Origin: an uncultured Clostridium sp.
Lineage (GTDB): Bacteria; Bacillota; Clostridia; TANB77; CAG-508
Reading direction: 5' to 3'
Assembly: GCA_947088765.1 (NCBI GenBank)
Contig: CAMUHU010000013.1
Location: forward strand, 1 to 33,216
DNA length: 33,216 nt
Positions 25,158-33,216 of the stretch are shown one piece after another. The notes under the pieces are model-generated. The model had not been told where the DNA came from. It saw only the letters and a program-made list of their open reading frames with translations, and made no database searches. Numbering within the stretch: position 1 is the first letter of the stretch; every line of letters starts with the position of its first letter. Position numbers and translations under genes: made by a program.

Positions 25158-25244
25158 TTTGGCTAGGCGTTTAAGAAAGAAATACCGGAGGCGTACTGTT
25201 TGTACGTCGAGGATTTTCTTTTGAAAAACAACAACGCCAAATGG
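25158..25244. repeat. Hairpin repeat with ACGTAC core, copy A
   Basis: Ends TTTGGCTAGGCG and AACGCCAAA pair; the tip is GGCGTAC-loop-GTACGTC, followed by GAGGAT. Members with changed but still paired bases lie at 26208-26284 and 30286-30369. Confidence 0.65.
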
Positions 25245-25254
25245 CAATTATTTT

Positions 25255-25794
25255 TTAATTTTTAAACGGCATTCCTAATAAAGTAAGTAGTTCTTTGGCT
25301 TCTTCATCTTTTTTAGCTGTTGTTACAAATATAATGTCCATTCCTCTTAATTTATCAACTTTATCATATTCTATTTCAGGGAATATTAATTGCTCTTTTA
25401 TTCCTAAAGAGTAATTCCCTCTTCCATCAAATGATGTAGTTGATACTCCTCTAAAGTCTCTAACCCTTGGAAGAGCCACATTGAATAGCTTATATGCAAA
25501 TTCATACATCTTTTCTCCTCTTAAAGTAACTTTACATCCAACGTTTGCTCCTTCTCTTAATTTGAATGCTGCTATGGATTTTTTTGCTTTGGTTATTACT
25601 GGTTTTTGACCTGTAATTATGCTTAAGTCTTTTATTGCATTTTCTAAGTCTTTTGGATTGTCTCTAGTGTCTCCTAATCCTATATTTATAACTATTTTGT
25701 CAAGTTTTGGAACTTGCATTACTGATTTATATTCGAATTTCTTTGTTAATGCTGGAACAGCATCTTTTATATATTGCTCTTTTAAAACACTCAT
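25255..25794 (-). CDS. rplE: 50S ribosomal protein L5
   Basis: Binds 5S rRNA and contacts P-site tRNA. 179 residues: [57 protein letters not shown] and the end [14 protein letters not shown]. Lies between rplX and rpsN as is usual. Confidence 0.97.
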   Translation of the reverse strand: MSVLKEQYIKDAVPALTKKFEYKSVMQVPKLDKIVINIGLGDTRDNPKDLENAIKDLSIITGQKPVITKAKKSIAAFKLREGANVGCKVTLRGEKMYEFAYKLFNVALPRVRDFRGVSTTSFDGRGNYSLGIKEQLIFPEIEYDKVDKLRGMDIIFVTTAKKDEEAKELLTLLGMPFKN

Positions 25795-25820
25795 TTCTAA
25801 TTTAATCCTCCTTTCTTGTT

Positions 25821-26129
25821 TTATTTAATTTTTGCTCCACATTTCTTACATATACGTACTTTTTTGTCATCCTTTATTTCATAGCCTATTCTTGTTGCTT
25901 TTCCACATTTTGAACATACGACATTGGCTTTTGCACTATGTATTGCTCCTTCTATTGAAATTATTCCGCCTTCTTCTCCTTGCTTTCTAGGCTTAACATG
26001 TTTTTTTATTATATTTACACCTTTTACAACTATCTTTTCTTTTTTAGGTATAATTTGGATGACTTCTCCTGTCTTTCCTTTATCATTTCCAGATAATATC
26101 TTAACAGTATCTCCTTTTTTGATATTCAT
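25821..26129 (-). CDS. rplX: 50S ribosomal protein L24 with zinc-ribbon tail
   Basis: Assembly initiator near the tunnel exit. 102 residues. KOW motif at the start ([21 protein letters not shown]), and a C-terminal [12 protein letters not shown]...[13 protein letters not shown] with two CxxC pairs, a zinc ribbon found in part of the family. ATG 26129 follows GAGGTGAAATTA; the in-frame start three codons upstream overlaps that site. Confidence 0.96.
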   Translation of the reverse strand: MNIKKGDTVKILSGNDKGKTGEVIQIIPKKEKIVVKGVNIIKKHVKPRKQGEEGGIISIEGAIHSAKANVVCSKCGKATRIGYEIKDDKKVRICKKCGAKIK

Positions 26130-26207
26130 TAATTTCACCTCACATTTTCTATATTTAACGTCTTTAATATTTCACTTTTTAGAGCTTAATCAAAAATAGT
26201 AGATTAG

Positions 26208-26284
26208 TAGGCAAAATTTAAAATAAATATCGTAGGCGTGCTTTTTGCACGTTAAAGATTTTATTTTAAATTTTAACGACCTAA
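26208..26284. repeat. Hairpin repeat with ACGTAC-type core, copy B
   Basis: TAGGCAAAATTTAAAATAAA pairs with TTTATTTTAAATTTT; the tip is GCGTGC-TTTTT-GCACGT. Compared with copy A, the tip pair A-T is G-C here on both sides, a compensatory change. Confidence 0.6.
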
Positions 26285-26306
26285 GCTGCTGTTTTTCATT
26301 AAGCTA

Positions 26307-26675
26307 CTAAAGAACTTCTGGTGCTAAAGATAAAATCTTCATATATCCACCATCTCTTAATTCTCTAGCTACTGGACCAAATATACGAGTTCCTGTTGGT
26401 GTACCATCTTCTTTTATTATAACTGCTGCATTTTCATCAAATCTAATATATGAACCATCTGCACGTCTTGTAGCATTTTTAGTTCTAACTACTACAGCTT
26501 TTACTACTTGACCTTTTTTTACAGTTCCTCCTGGCGCAACTGTTTTTACAGATGCAACTATTACATCTCCAATGTGTGCATATCTTCTATATGAACCACC
26601 TAAACATCTGATACACATAATTTCTTTTGCACCAGTATTATCAGCTACTTTTAATACAGTTTGTTGTTGTACCAT
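26307..26675 (-). CDS. rplN: 50S ribosomal protein L14
   Basis: Forms inter-subunit bridges B5 and B8. 122 residues, exactly the usual length from ATG 26675 ([23 protein letters not shown]) to LSLAPEVL; a TTG three codons earlier is therefore rejected. GGAGG precedes the ATG. Confidence 0.97.
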   Translation of the reverse strand: MVQQQTVLKVADNTGAKEIMCIRCLGGSYRRYAHIGDVIVASVKTVAPGGTVKKGQVVKAVVVRTKNATRRADGSYIRFDENAAVIIKEDGTPTGTRIFGPVARELRDGGYMKILSLAPEVL

Positions 26676-26798
26676 TCTAGACAAGCCTCCTTTTTAATTT
26701 AAATTTATTTGTATTCCTTGTTTTTTCTAAATTAAAACTTTGATATTTAACGTAGGTATTCCCACAAACGGTGTTCCTACATTTCTAACTTCTAATTT

Positions 26799-27062
26799 CT
26801 ATTTCACTACTGCTTTTTCCATAATTTCAACTACTCTCCATCTTTTATCCCTAGAAAGTGGTCTTGTTTCCATTACTTTAACTTTATCTCCTACATGACA
26901 TGTATTTTCTTCGTCATGTGCTTTTAATTTATATGTTCTTTTCATAGTCTTGTTGTAAATACTATGACGAACACTTGTCTCAACTGATACAACTACTGTT
27001 TTATCCATTTTATCAGATGTAACTGTACCAATCATAACTTTACGAAGATTCCTATTCTCCAT
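26799..27062 (-). CDS. rpsQ: 30S ribosomal protein S17
   Basis: OB-fold 16S rRNA binder. 87 residues from [22 protein letters not shown], with the family motif [33 protein letters not shown] 27062 follows AAAGGAGAAGATT. Confidence 0.96.
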   Translation of the reverse strand: MENRNLRKVMIGTVTSDKMDKTVVVSVETSVRHSIYNKTMKRTYKLKAHDEENTCHVGDKVKVMETRPLSRDKRWRVVEIMEKAVVK

Positions 27063-27111
27063 AATCTTCTCCTTTCTTAATATAATACTCAATTTCTGCA
27101 AACAAAGTTTT

Positions 27112-27309
27112 TTATTTGTTTGATAATTCTCTTTGTCTTAGAACAGTATTAATTCTAGCAATATCTTTCTTTACTTCTTTTATTTTTAGTGGATTATCTA
27201 ATCCATTTGTTGCTAGGCTAAATTTTAGTTTGAATAATTCTGTTTTTAATTCACCTAATTCTTTTTCAAGTTCTGGTGAAGACATTTCATTTATTTTATT
27301 TATCTTCAT
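27112..27309 (-). CDS. rpmC: 50S ribosomal protein L29
   Basis: Tunnel-exit protein that helps bind trigger factor. 65 residues, two long helices; [22 protein letters not shown] and the end [15 protein letters not shown]. The start overlaps the end of rplP by 14 bases, so the two are likely coupled. Confidence 0.95.
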   Translation of the reverse strand: MKINKINEMSSPELEKELGELKTELFKLKFSLATNGLDNPLKIKEVKKDIARINTVLRQRELSNK

Positions 27310-27739
27310 CACTATCACCACCTACTTTATTTTCTCTTACAACAAATTTTGTTTTGATTGGTAGTTTATTTGCTGCTAGTCTCATTGCTTCTCTAGCATC
27401 TGCTTCTGATACACCTGCAATTTCGAACATTACTCTTCCTGGTTTAACTGGTGCTACCCAATATTCTGGTGCTCCTTTTCCTTTACCCATACGAGTACCA
27501 AGAGGTTTTGATGTTATTGGTTTATCTGGAAATATTTTTATCCAAACTTGACCTCCTCTTTTAATGTAACGTGTCATTGCAATACGTGCTGCTTCTATTT
27601 GATTAGATTTAATTCTACCAATTTCTAAAGCTTGAAGACCAAATTCTCCATCAGATACTGTATTACCTCTAGAAGCTTTACCTCTTATTCTACCTTTTTG
27701 TACTTTTCTATACTTTGTTCTTGTTGGCATTAATGGCAT
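27296..27739 (-). CDS. rplP: 50S ribosomal protein L16
   Basis: Organises the tRNA-binding region of the A site. 147 residues: [53 protein letters not shown]. The acidic tail GGDSDEDK is specific to this lineage. The ATG overlaps the rpsC stop by one base. Confidence 0.97.
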   Translation of the reverse strand: MPLMPTRTKYRKVQKGRIRGKASRGNTVSDGEFGLQALEIGRIKSNQIEAARIAMTRYIKRGGQVWIKIFPDKPITSKPLGTRMGKGKGAPEYWVAPVKPGRVMFEIAGVSEADAREAMRLAANKLPIKTKFVVRENKVGGDSDEDK

Positions 27740-28401
27740 TATTGTTCTCCCCCTTCTGTTTTAACTTTTTTTTCAGGAAGAACTTCACCCTTATAAATCC
27801 AAACTTTTATACCAATTATTCCATATGTTGTATTTGCTTCAGCAAATCCATAATCTATATCTGCTCTTAAAGTTTGTAGAGGAATAGTACCCTCTTTATA
27901 AAATTCTGTTCTTGCCATATCAGCTCCTGCTAATCTTCCAGAAACTGATGTTTTAATTCCTAATGCTCCAGCTTTCATTGCTTTTTGCATTACTTGTTTC
28001 ATTGCTTTTCTGAATGAAATTCTTCTTTCTAGTTGAGATGCTATATTTTCAGCAACTAATTGTGCATTTGTATCAAAGTCTTTTACCTCAACTATATTTA
28101 AGTTTACATCTTTTTTTATAATTTTTTGTAAATCGGCTTTTAAACCTTCTACAAGTGCTCCACCTTTTCCTATTACTAATCCTGGTTTTGCAGTATATAC
28201 GTTAACTTTAACTGATTTAGCAGTTCTTTCAATTTCTATTTTAGAAATACCACTAACATATAATTTTTTCTTTACATATTCACGGATTTTTTTATCTTCT
28301 ACTAAGTAGTCACTAAAGTTTTTTGAATCAGCATACCATTTTGAGTCCCAATCTTTAATTACACCTACTCTTAATCCATGTGGATGCATTTTTTGTCCCA
28401 T
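27739..28401 (-). CDS. rpsC: 30S ribosomal protein S3
   Basis: Mouth of the mRNA entry tunnel, helicase activity. 220 residues. [22 protein letters not shown] start, type II KH domain with VIGKGG (about 66-71), and [17 protein letters not shown] 28401 follows AAAAGGAGGAG; a longer frame to 28452 runs into the rplV gap without a site. Confidence 0.97.
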   Translation of the reverse strand: MGQKMHPHGLRVGVIKDWDSKWYADSKNFSDYLVEDKKIREYVKKKLYVSGISKIEIERTAKSVKVNVYTAKPGLVIGKGGALVEGLKADLQKIIKKDVNLNIVEVKDFDTNAQLVAENIASQLERRISFRKAMKQVMQKAMKAGALGIKTSVSGRLAGADMARTEFYKEGTIPLQTLRADIDYGFAEANTTYGIIGIKVWIYKGEVLPEKKVKTEGGEQ

Positions 28402-28460
28402 CTTTAAGACTCCTCCTTTTCTCATTTTTTTGTATACAGTTGTCTTTGGCAACTGTATAA

Positions 28461-28826
28461 TTATTTAGAACTCTCTTCTTTCTCTCTTAAAACTATAGTT
28501 ATATGACTTGTTCTTTTTCTTATTCTTACAGCTGAACCTTTTGCTGCTGCTCTTATTCTTTTCATTGTTGGTCCTTGATTTGCATAGATTTCAGCAATAT
28601 ATAAGTTTTGACCATCCATATTGTGATTGTTTTCAGCGTTTGCAATAGCTGATTTTAATAATTTTTCAACTATTGGTGAAGCTGCTTTTGGTGTATATTT
28701 TACAATAGCTAAAGCCTCATTTACTTCTTTTCCTCTAATTAAATCTGCTACAATTTTTACTTTTCTAGGAGAAATCCTAGCATCTCCTAAAGTTGCTCTA
28801 GCTTCTAATACTGTATTTTCTTCCAT
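28461..28826 (-). CDS. rplV: 50S ribosomal protein L22
   Basis: Lines the exit tunnel. 121 residues. [25 protein letters not shown] near the start and the tunnel hairpin [29 protein letters not shown] are diagnostic. AGGAGG lies before the ATG. Confidence 0.97.
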   Translation of the reverse strand: MEENTVLEARATLGDARISPRKVKIVADLIRGKEVNEALAIVKYTPKAASPIVEKLLKSAIANAENNHNMDGQNLYIAEIYANQGPTMKRIRAAAKGSAVRIRKRTSHITIVLREKEESSK

Positions 28827-28844
28827 CTTACTTATTACCTCCTT

Positions 28845-29126
28845 CTATTTCTTTACTGCTGTTGCTTTTTCTCCAGCATGACCTTTGAATGTTCTTGTTG
28901 GAGCAAATTCTCCTAATTTATGTCCTACCATTTCTTCTGAAATGTATACTGGTACATGTTTTCTACCATCATGAACTGCTATTGTATGACCAATCATTTG
29001 TGGATAAATAGTAGATGCTCTTGACCATGTCTTTAGCACTTCTTTATTTCCTGATTCATTCATAGCTTCAATTCTTTTTAAAAGCTTTGGTTCTACAAAT
29101 GGTGTTTTTTTACTTGATTTTGACAT
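28845..29126 (-). CDS. rpsS: 30S ribosomal protein S19
   Basis: Head protein, bridge B1a. 93 residues, with [30 protein letters not shown] and [17 protein letters not shown]. Its ATG overlaps the rplB stop codon by one base. Confidence 0.97.
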   Translation of the reverse strand: MSKSSKKTPFVEPKLLKRIEAMNESGNKEVLKTWSRASTIYPQMIGHTIAVHDGRKHVPVYISEEMVGHKLGEFAPTRTFKGHAGEKATAVKK

Positions 29127-29962
29127 TATTTTCCACCCCTTCTCTTAACAATTAGTCTATCTGTTCTATTATGTTTCTTTCTTGTTTTATATCCGTTTGC
29201 TGGTTTTCCCCAAGGAGTCATAGGTCCTGAACGTCCAACTGGTGCTCTACCTTCACCACCACCATGAGGGTGATCTACTGGGTTCATAACTGATCCACGA
29301 ACTGTTGGGCGAATTCCTAAATGTCTTGTTTTTCCTGCTTTTCCTAGTTTTATGTTTTCATGATCTGAGTTTCCAATTGTTCCAATTGTTGCTCTACAAT
29401 TAACTAAAATTAATCTCATTTCTCCAGAAGGTAATCTTACATGTGCATATTTTCCTTCTTTAGCCATTAATTGAGCAGATTGACCTGCACTTCTTACTAG
29501 CTTTCCTCCTTGACCTGGGTTTAATTCTATATTATGAATTAATGTACCTACTGGGATGTTTTCAATTTGCATACAGTTTCCAGGTTTAATATCAGCTTTT
29601 ATTCCTGCTACTACTTTAGCTCCATCTGTTAAACCTTGTGGTGCTAAAATATAAGCTTTTTCTCCATTTTCATATTCTAGTAATGCTATGTTTGCACTTC
29701 TATTTGGATCATATTCTATTCCAACTACTGTTGCAACCATATCATCATATCTGTTACGTTTAAAATCTATTATTCTATATTTTTGTCTATTTCCTCCACC
29801 TTGGTGTCTAACTGTTATTCTTCCATATGAGTTTCTTCCTGCTTTTTCTTTCTTCTTTGCAAGTAAAGATTTTTCAGGTGTTTTTTTGGTTATTTCTTCA
29901 TAGTCAGAAAGTACCATGTTTCTTCTTGATGGAGTGTAGGCTCTGAAGTGTTTCATTCCCAT
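29126..29962 (-). CDS. rplB: 50S ribosomal protein L2
   Basis: Needed for peptidyl transfer and subunit joining. 278 residues. RNA-binding part has [21 protein letters not shown] and the catalytic-region motif [15 protein letters not shown] (about 226-240). Preceded by a 428-base gap that is foreign to a normal S10 operon. Confidence 0.98.
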   Translation of the reverse strand: MGMKHFRAYTPSRRNMVLSDYEEITKKTPEKSLLAKKKEKAGRNSYGRITVRHQGGGNRQKYRIIDFKRNRYDDMVATVVGIEYDPNRSANIALLEYENGEKAYILAPQGLTDGAKVVAGIKADIKPGNCMQIENIPVGTLIHNIELNPGQGGKLVRSAGQSAQLMAKEGKYAHVRLPSGEMRLILVNCRATIGTIGNSDHENIKLGKAGKTRHLGIRPTVRGSVMNPVDHPHGGGEGRAPVGRSGPMTPWGKPANGYKTRKKHNRTDRLIVKRRGGK

Positions 29963-30027
29963 TTTTATATTCCTTTCTTACGAGCAATGAAAACCTTCGC
30001 ATTACGTTGTCAAGCTTCTCTCAAAAA

Positions 30028-30380
30028 TCCTCAACGTACCATCGTACGTCTGCGTTTTTTTCGCTCGCTTTCCTAGTACTGCTCGCTTTTGATTGCTCTT
30101 TATAGTAATCAAAAGTGTTTTGTTGCTCTATTTTTATAATATTTACGGATTTTTTCCTGCTCCGCATCGCAGATATTCTTTATTATCCGAGTAATTTCTC
30201 GATAAATATTGTTTTTCATAATTCGAAAAAGAAGCAAGTATTGCTAAAATACTATTATCTTTTTGATTTTGAAAAGAAACAAGTATAGCTAGGCAAAATT
30301 TAGTAAAAATACCGGAAACGTACTTTTGTACGTTGAGGATTTTTTATCTAAATTTTAACAACGCTAGACGCAGTTTATTT
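30028..30380. repeat. Hairpin repeats in the rplW-rplB gap
   Basis: No gene lies in the 428 bases at 29963-30390. A full hairpin repeat is at 30286-30369 (GCTAGGCAAAATTTAG...TAAATTTTAACAACGCTAG; tip AACGTAC-TTTT-GTACGTT then GAGGAT). A partial copy, inverted, is at 30028-30058 (ATCCTCAACGTACCATCGTACGT). The rest is AT-rich spacer with small palindromes. Confidence 0.65.
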
Positions 30381-30390
30381 TCGAAATCTA

Positions 30391-30732
30391 TTAGGCTGTG
30401 AATTCATCAATCGAGTCTTTATACTTCTTTCCTTTAGACTCTTTTCCACCTTTTGTAAGGTAAGTTTTTTGTTCTGGGTTTGTATCAATTGTAACAATTG
30501 CTTTTTTCCAGTCAGATGTTCTTCCTGTATGAACACCTACTCTTTTCTCTTTTCCTCTAACTGTTATAGTATTTACTTTTAATACTTTAACTTCAAAAAT
30601 CTTTTCTACAGCTTTTGCAATATCAACTTTTGTAGCTTTTTTGCTAACTTCAAAGGTATACTTTCCATCTTGTAATTCAGTACTAGATTTTTCAGTTACT
30701 ATTGGTCTTATTATTGTTTCTTCTGCTAACAT
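30391..30732 (-). CDS. rplW: 50S ribosomal protein L23
   Basis: Docking site for trigger factor and SRP at the tunnel exit. 113 residues, longer than the usual 95-100. Family part: [40 protein letters not shown]. The tail after residue 95 ([19 protein letters not shown]) is extra. Abuts rplD. Confidence 0.96.
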   Translation of the reverse strand: MLAEETIIRPIVTEKSSTELQDGKYTFEVSKKATKVDIAKAVEKIFEVKVLKVNTITVRGKEKRVGVHTGRTSDWKKAIVTIDTNPEQKTYLTKGGKESKGKKYKDSIDEFTA

Positions 30733-31356
30733 TTACGCGTACACCTCCTCTAATTTCTTAACAGCATCAAGAGTAACAACTAATTTATTGTATTTTAATA
30801 AATCATAAACATTTATTGTGTTTACTAATATTGTTTTAACTCCTTCTATATTTCTTGCTGATTTTTGAACATTTTCATTTTTCTCTGGTAACATTATAAG
30901 AGTTTTTCCTTCTACCTTTAGGTTGTTTAGTGCTGTTACCATATTTTTTGTTTTTATTTCATCAAAAGCGATTTTATCAACAACTGTTAATGCATTTTCT
31001 AATACTTTAGAGCTTAATACAGATTTTATAGCAATTCTTCTTTCTTTTTTGTTAATTGTATATCTGTATGAACGTGGTTTTGGTCCTAAAGCTATACCAC
31101 CTTTAATCCATTGTGGAGCACGTATACTTCCTTGTCTTGCTCTACCTGTTCCTTTTTGTCTCCAAGGTTTTCTACCACCGCCTCTAACTTCAGCTCTAGT
31201 TTTTGTGCTTTGTGTTCCTTGTCTTTGATTAGCTAAATAATTAACTACTGCTGCATGAACTAATTCTTCATTTGGTTTAATCCCAAATATTTCTTCATTT
31301 AATTCAACTTCGCTTACTTTTTTACCTGTAATATCATAAACATCTATTTTAGGCAT
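30733..31356 (-). CDS. rplD: 50S ribosomal protein L4
   Basis: Lines the exit tunnel; in some bacteria it represses the S10 operon. 207 residues. GTQSTKTRAEVRGGGRKPWRQKGTGRARQGSIRAPQW (about 47-83) is the tunnel loop. Ends EEVYA. 19 bases after rplC. Confidence 0.97.
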   Translation of the reverse strand: MPKIDVYDITGKKVSEVELNEEIFGIKPNEELVHAAVVNYLANQRQGTQSTKTRAEVRGGGRKPWRQKGTGRARQGSIRAPQWIKGGIALGPKPRSYRYTINKKERRIAIKSVLSSKVLENALTVVDKIAFDEIKTKNMVTALNNLKVEGKTLIMLPEKNENVQKSARNIEGVKTILVNTINVYDLLKYNKLVVTLDAVKKLEEVYA

Positions 31357-31375
31357 CTTTTTTTCCTCCTTTCTC

Positions 31376-32011
31376 TTATTTACCGCTCTTTACAGTTTTT
31401 CTTATTTTTAATATTGCGCCTTTAGCTCCTGGCACACTACCTTTTACTAAAATTACATTTTTATCAAGGTCTACTTTTACAACGTCTAAGTTTTGTATTG
31501 TAACAGTTTGAACTCCCATGTGTCCTGGAAGTTTTTTACCTTTAAATACTCTTCCTGGTGTTGATGTTGATCCCATTGATCCTGGTCTTCTATGATACAT
31601 AGACCCATGTCCCATAGGTCCTCTTGATTGTCCATGACGCTTGATAACACCTTGGAATCCTTTTCCTTTTGTAGTACCTTGAACATCTATTTTATCTCCA
31701 GCTTCAAAAACATCTGCTTTAATTTCATTTCCTACTACAACATCTGCTATTTCAGAAACTCTAAACTCTCTTAAATGTTTTTTTAATGCTAATTTTGCTT
31801 TAGTGAAATGTCCTTTTTCTGGTCTATTAATTCTGTTTTCTTTTACATCTCCATAACCTAATTGTATAGCATTATATCCATCTGTTTCAGTTGTTTTTAC
31901 TTGTGCTACTATACATGGTCCAGCTTCAATTACTGTCACTGGAATAACTAATCCTTTTTCATCAAATATTTGTGTCATTCCTATTTTTTTACCTATAATT
32001 GCTTTTTCCAT
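31376..32011 (-). CDS. rplC: 50S ribosomal protein L3
   Basis: One of the first assembly proteins, reaching to the peptidyl transferase centre. 211 residues: [23 protein letters not shown] near the start, and the loop [23 protein letters not shown] (about 124-146), whose Gln is the target of methylation in other bacteria. Confidence 0.98.
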   Translation of the reverse strand: MEKAIIGKKIGMTQIFDEKGLVIPVTVIEAGPCIVAQVKTTETDGYNAIQLGYGDVKENRINRPEKGHFTKAKLALKKHLREFRVSEIADVVVGNEIKADVFEAGDKIDVQGTTKGKGFQGVIKRHGQSRGPMGHGSMYHRRPGSMGSTSTPGRVFKGKKLPGHMGVQTVTIQNLDVVKVDLDKNVILVKGSVPGAKGAILKIRKTVKSGK

Positions 32012-32143
32012 TTTTTATTTTCCTCCTTAACTATTGGCTGATATATTAGAAGTGAGATGTGAGTGTATTAGTATCATGTCTTCTATCCTATATCAGCATG
32101 GCTTTGAGCCTTGTTATTTTTTTGTAAGTCCTAATCTCTAGAA

Positions 32144-32473
32144 CTATAGTTTCATTTCTATATCCACACCTGCTGGTAGTTCTAATTTCATTAGGTTGTC
32201 TATTGTTTTTTGTGTTGGATAAGAAATATCAATAACTCTTTTATGTGTTCTCATTTCAAATTGTTCTCTTGAGTCTTTGTATTTATGAGGACAACGTAAA
32301 ACTGTTACTACTTCTTTTTTTGTTGGTAGTGGAATAGGTCCTGAAACTTTTGCTCCTGTTCTTCTAGCAGTATCTACTATCTTTTCAGCAGACTGATCTA
32401 GAACATCATGATCATAAGCTTTTAATCTTATTCTGATTTTTTCACTACTTGTAACTTTGTTTGCAACTGCCAT
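32144..32473 (-). CDS. rpsJ: 30S ribosomal protein S10
   Basis: Head protein, also NusE of the antitermination complex with NusB. 109 residues with a short N-terminal extension (MAVANKVTS) before the usual [59 protein letters not shown] is diagnostic. First gene of the operon. The 132 bases to rplC hold only a short spacer. Confidence 0.97.
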   Translation of the reverse strand: MAVANKVTSSEKIRIRLKAYDHDVLDQSAEKIVDTARRTGAKVSGPIPLPTKKEVVTVLRCPHKYKDSREQFEMRTHKRVIDISYPTQKTIDNLMKLELPAGVDIEMKL

Positions 32474-32877
32474 AGTAATTTTTCCCTCCTTTTTTTATTT
32501 TCTGACCATCTAAAACCGCATATCATTTTTATATCAGCGACTCTAGTTAAATTATTACGGCAAGTTTTAAAACGCTTCCTGGTGTTTCTTGTTGCTCCGT
32601 TTTTTAATCCCAAGTGCTTTACTTGTTTTTCTTGGGATAAGCGTTTTTATTTTACGATTTATTCTTTTTGATGTTTCAAATTATATCTTCTTCTATTAAA
32701 AAGATTCTGAAATGAAGTTTTCTTCTATCCTTACGGATTAGCAGATTCAATCGTATTTTTAAAACTTATCGCCTTGGTCTAAGCCACGACATGCTCCACA
32801 GAAGTTCCCTCCAGACAATGCTTATTTCTGCTTTTTATTGTTTGTAGCTACATTCTGCTTCATCGCGAATTTATAAC
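32474..32877 (-). ncRNA. Structured 5' leader of the S10 operon (about 400 nt)
   Basis: Between the promoter and rpsJ. On the minus strand AAAACGCTT (32647-32639) pairs with AAGCGTTTT (32577-32569), enclosing a second helix ATCCCAAG/CTTGGGAT (32638-32631 with 32614-32607). Further 5' are AAGTTTT...GAAAACTT enclosing ATCC-GTAA-GGAT, and GTCT...AGAC enclosing a G-rich stretch. A 61-codon ORF overlapping the rpsJ start is arginine/lysine-rich and I judge it non-coding. A ribosomal-protein-responsive attenuator is likely by analogy; the ligand is not known. Confidence 0.55.
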
Positions 32878-32883
32878 TTCTAT

Positions 32884-32912
32884 ATTATACAATGCCTATA
32901 TCCGTATGTCAA
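32884..32912 (-). promoter_or_regulatory. Consensus sigma-A promoter of the ribosomal-protein operon
   Basis: TTGACA (32912-32907), exact 17-bp spacer, TATAAT (32889-32884). Transcription should start near 32877. No other promoter this good is seen between here and rplQ. Confidence 0.85.
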
Positions 32913-32977
32913 GCACTTTTTAACATTTTTGTAATTTTTTTGCAATATTTTGTTATTATTTACGGAAACTACAATTT

Positions 32978-33179
32978 ACATGCAAATTTGTGTTTGTCGT
33001 TCTAGAAGGTAGATGCTAGAAATTAGAATTACATGTGTAGGGGCACATTGCATGTGCCCTTTTATAAAAATAATAACATATTGTATTTTCATATAAAATA
33101 TTGGATGTATGCGCCGTGCCCCTACACATAATTTATAATTTTAGAATATAAAATCACACATACAAACCCAAATTTATGT
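32978..33179. repeat. About 202-bp member of the MITE-like family
   Basis: Ends ACATGCAAATTTGTGTTTGT and ACAAACCCAAATTTATGT correspond to the ends of the 222-bp repeats, but the inner hairpins are GTAGGGGCACATTGCATGTGCCC and GCGCCGTGCCCCTAC. It lies just upstream of the operon promoter. The final 37 bases of the window show nothing. Confidence 0.65.
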
Positions 33180-33216
33180 AATTCACACAATTATCTCGTA
33201 ACGACCTAAAAGCCCA

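Noticed and set aside
32428-32613. 61-codon basic ORF overlapping the start of rpsJ
   Set aside because: No ribosome-binding site, falls in the helices of the leader, and overlaps the rpsJ start in another frame.

Overview
The window is AT-rich chromosomal DNA from a spore-forming low-GC Gram-positive, most likely an uncultured member of the Clostridia. The evidence is the S10-spc-alpha gene order, zinc-type S14, S4 and Adk, an mraZ-rsmH-ftsL-PBP cell-wall cluster, Spo0A-type regulators and CotF-like coat genes. I cannot name the genus.

Layout. 1-800 (minus): the start of a ParA-type ATPase and small ORFs, perhaps the edge of a mobile element. 802-5284 (minus): mraZ, rsmH, ftsL, a stand-alone Spo0A-type DNA-binding protein, and a class B PBP with an atypical C-terminus. 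5384-14532: a segment bounded by two 222-bp near-identical palindromic repeats in opposite orientation. It holds a peptidoglycan peptidase, a Spo0A-like response regulator, a 15-residue Trp-rich peptide, a GHKL sensor kinase and two coat-type genes (plus strand), then a PHP hydrolase, ispG, metK and a one-helix membrane protein (minus strand). 14812-32912 (minus): the ribosomal-protein superoperon from rpsJ to rplQ with secY, adk, map, infA, rpmJ and rpoA. It is driven by a consensus promoter and a leader of about 400 nt, lacks rpmD, and is broken up by families of hairpin repeats.

Main finding. Five genes here are out of frame by one base at six places: parA twice, the PBP, the peptidase, the membrane protein and the essential ribosomal protein gene rplR. 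Each time the in-frame codon at the break is CGG, and dropping its C restores the frame with a glycine codon (GGA, GGC or GGT) where the family has glycine. I scanned every CGG in the coding regions by eye. Seven are in frame: six are these shift sites, and the seventh is codon 6 of the stand-alone Spo0A-type gene. About 21 other CGG trinucleotides are out of phase, inside codon pairs such as AAC GGA, and disturb nothing. The simplest reading is that CGG is not an ordinary arginine codon in this organism. Either CGGN is read as a four-base glycine codon, or an empty A site at CGG is bypassed by tRNA-Gly pairing one base downstream. The decoding component (a tRNA with an enlarged anticodon loop, or loss of tRNA-Arg-CCG) would lie outside this window.

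A second candidate system lies at 6818-9561: a Spo0A-like response regulator, tandem 0A boxes, a tiny Trp-rich peptide and an AgrC-like kinase, next to coat genes. This looks like a peptide-controlled sporulation switch, but that is inference.
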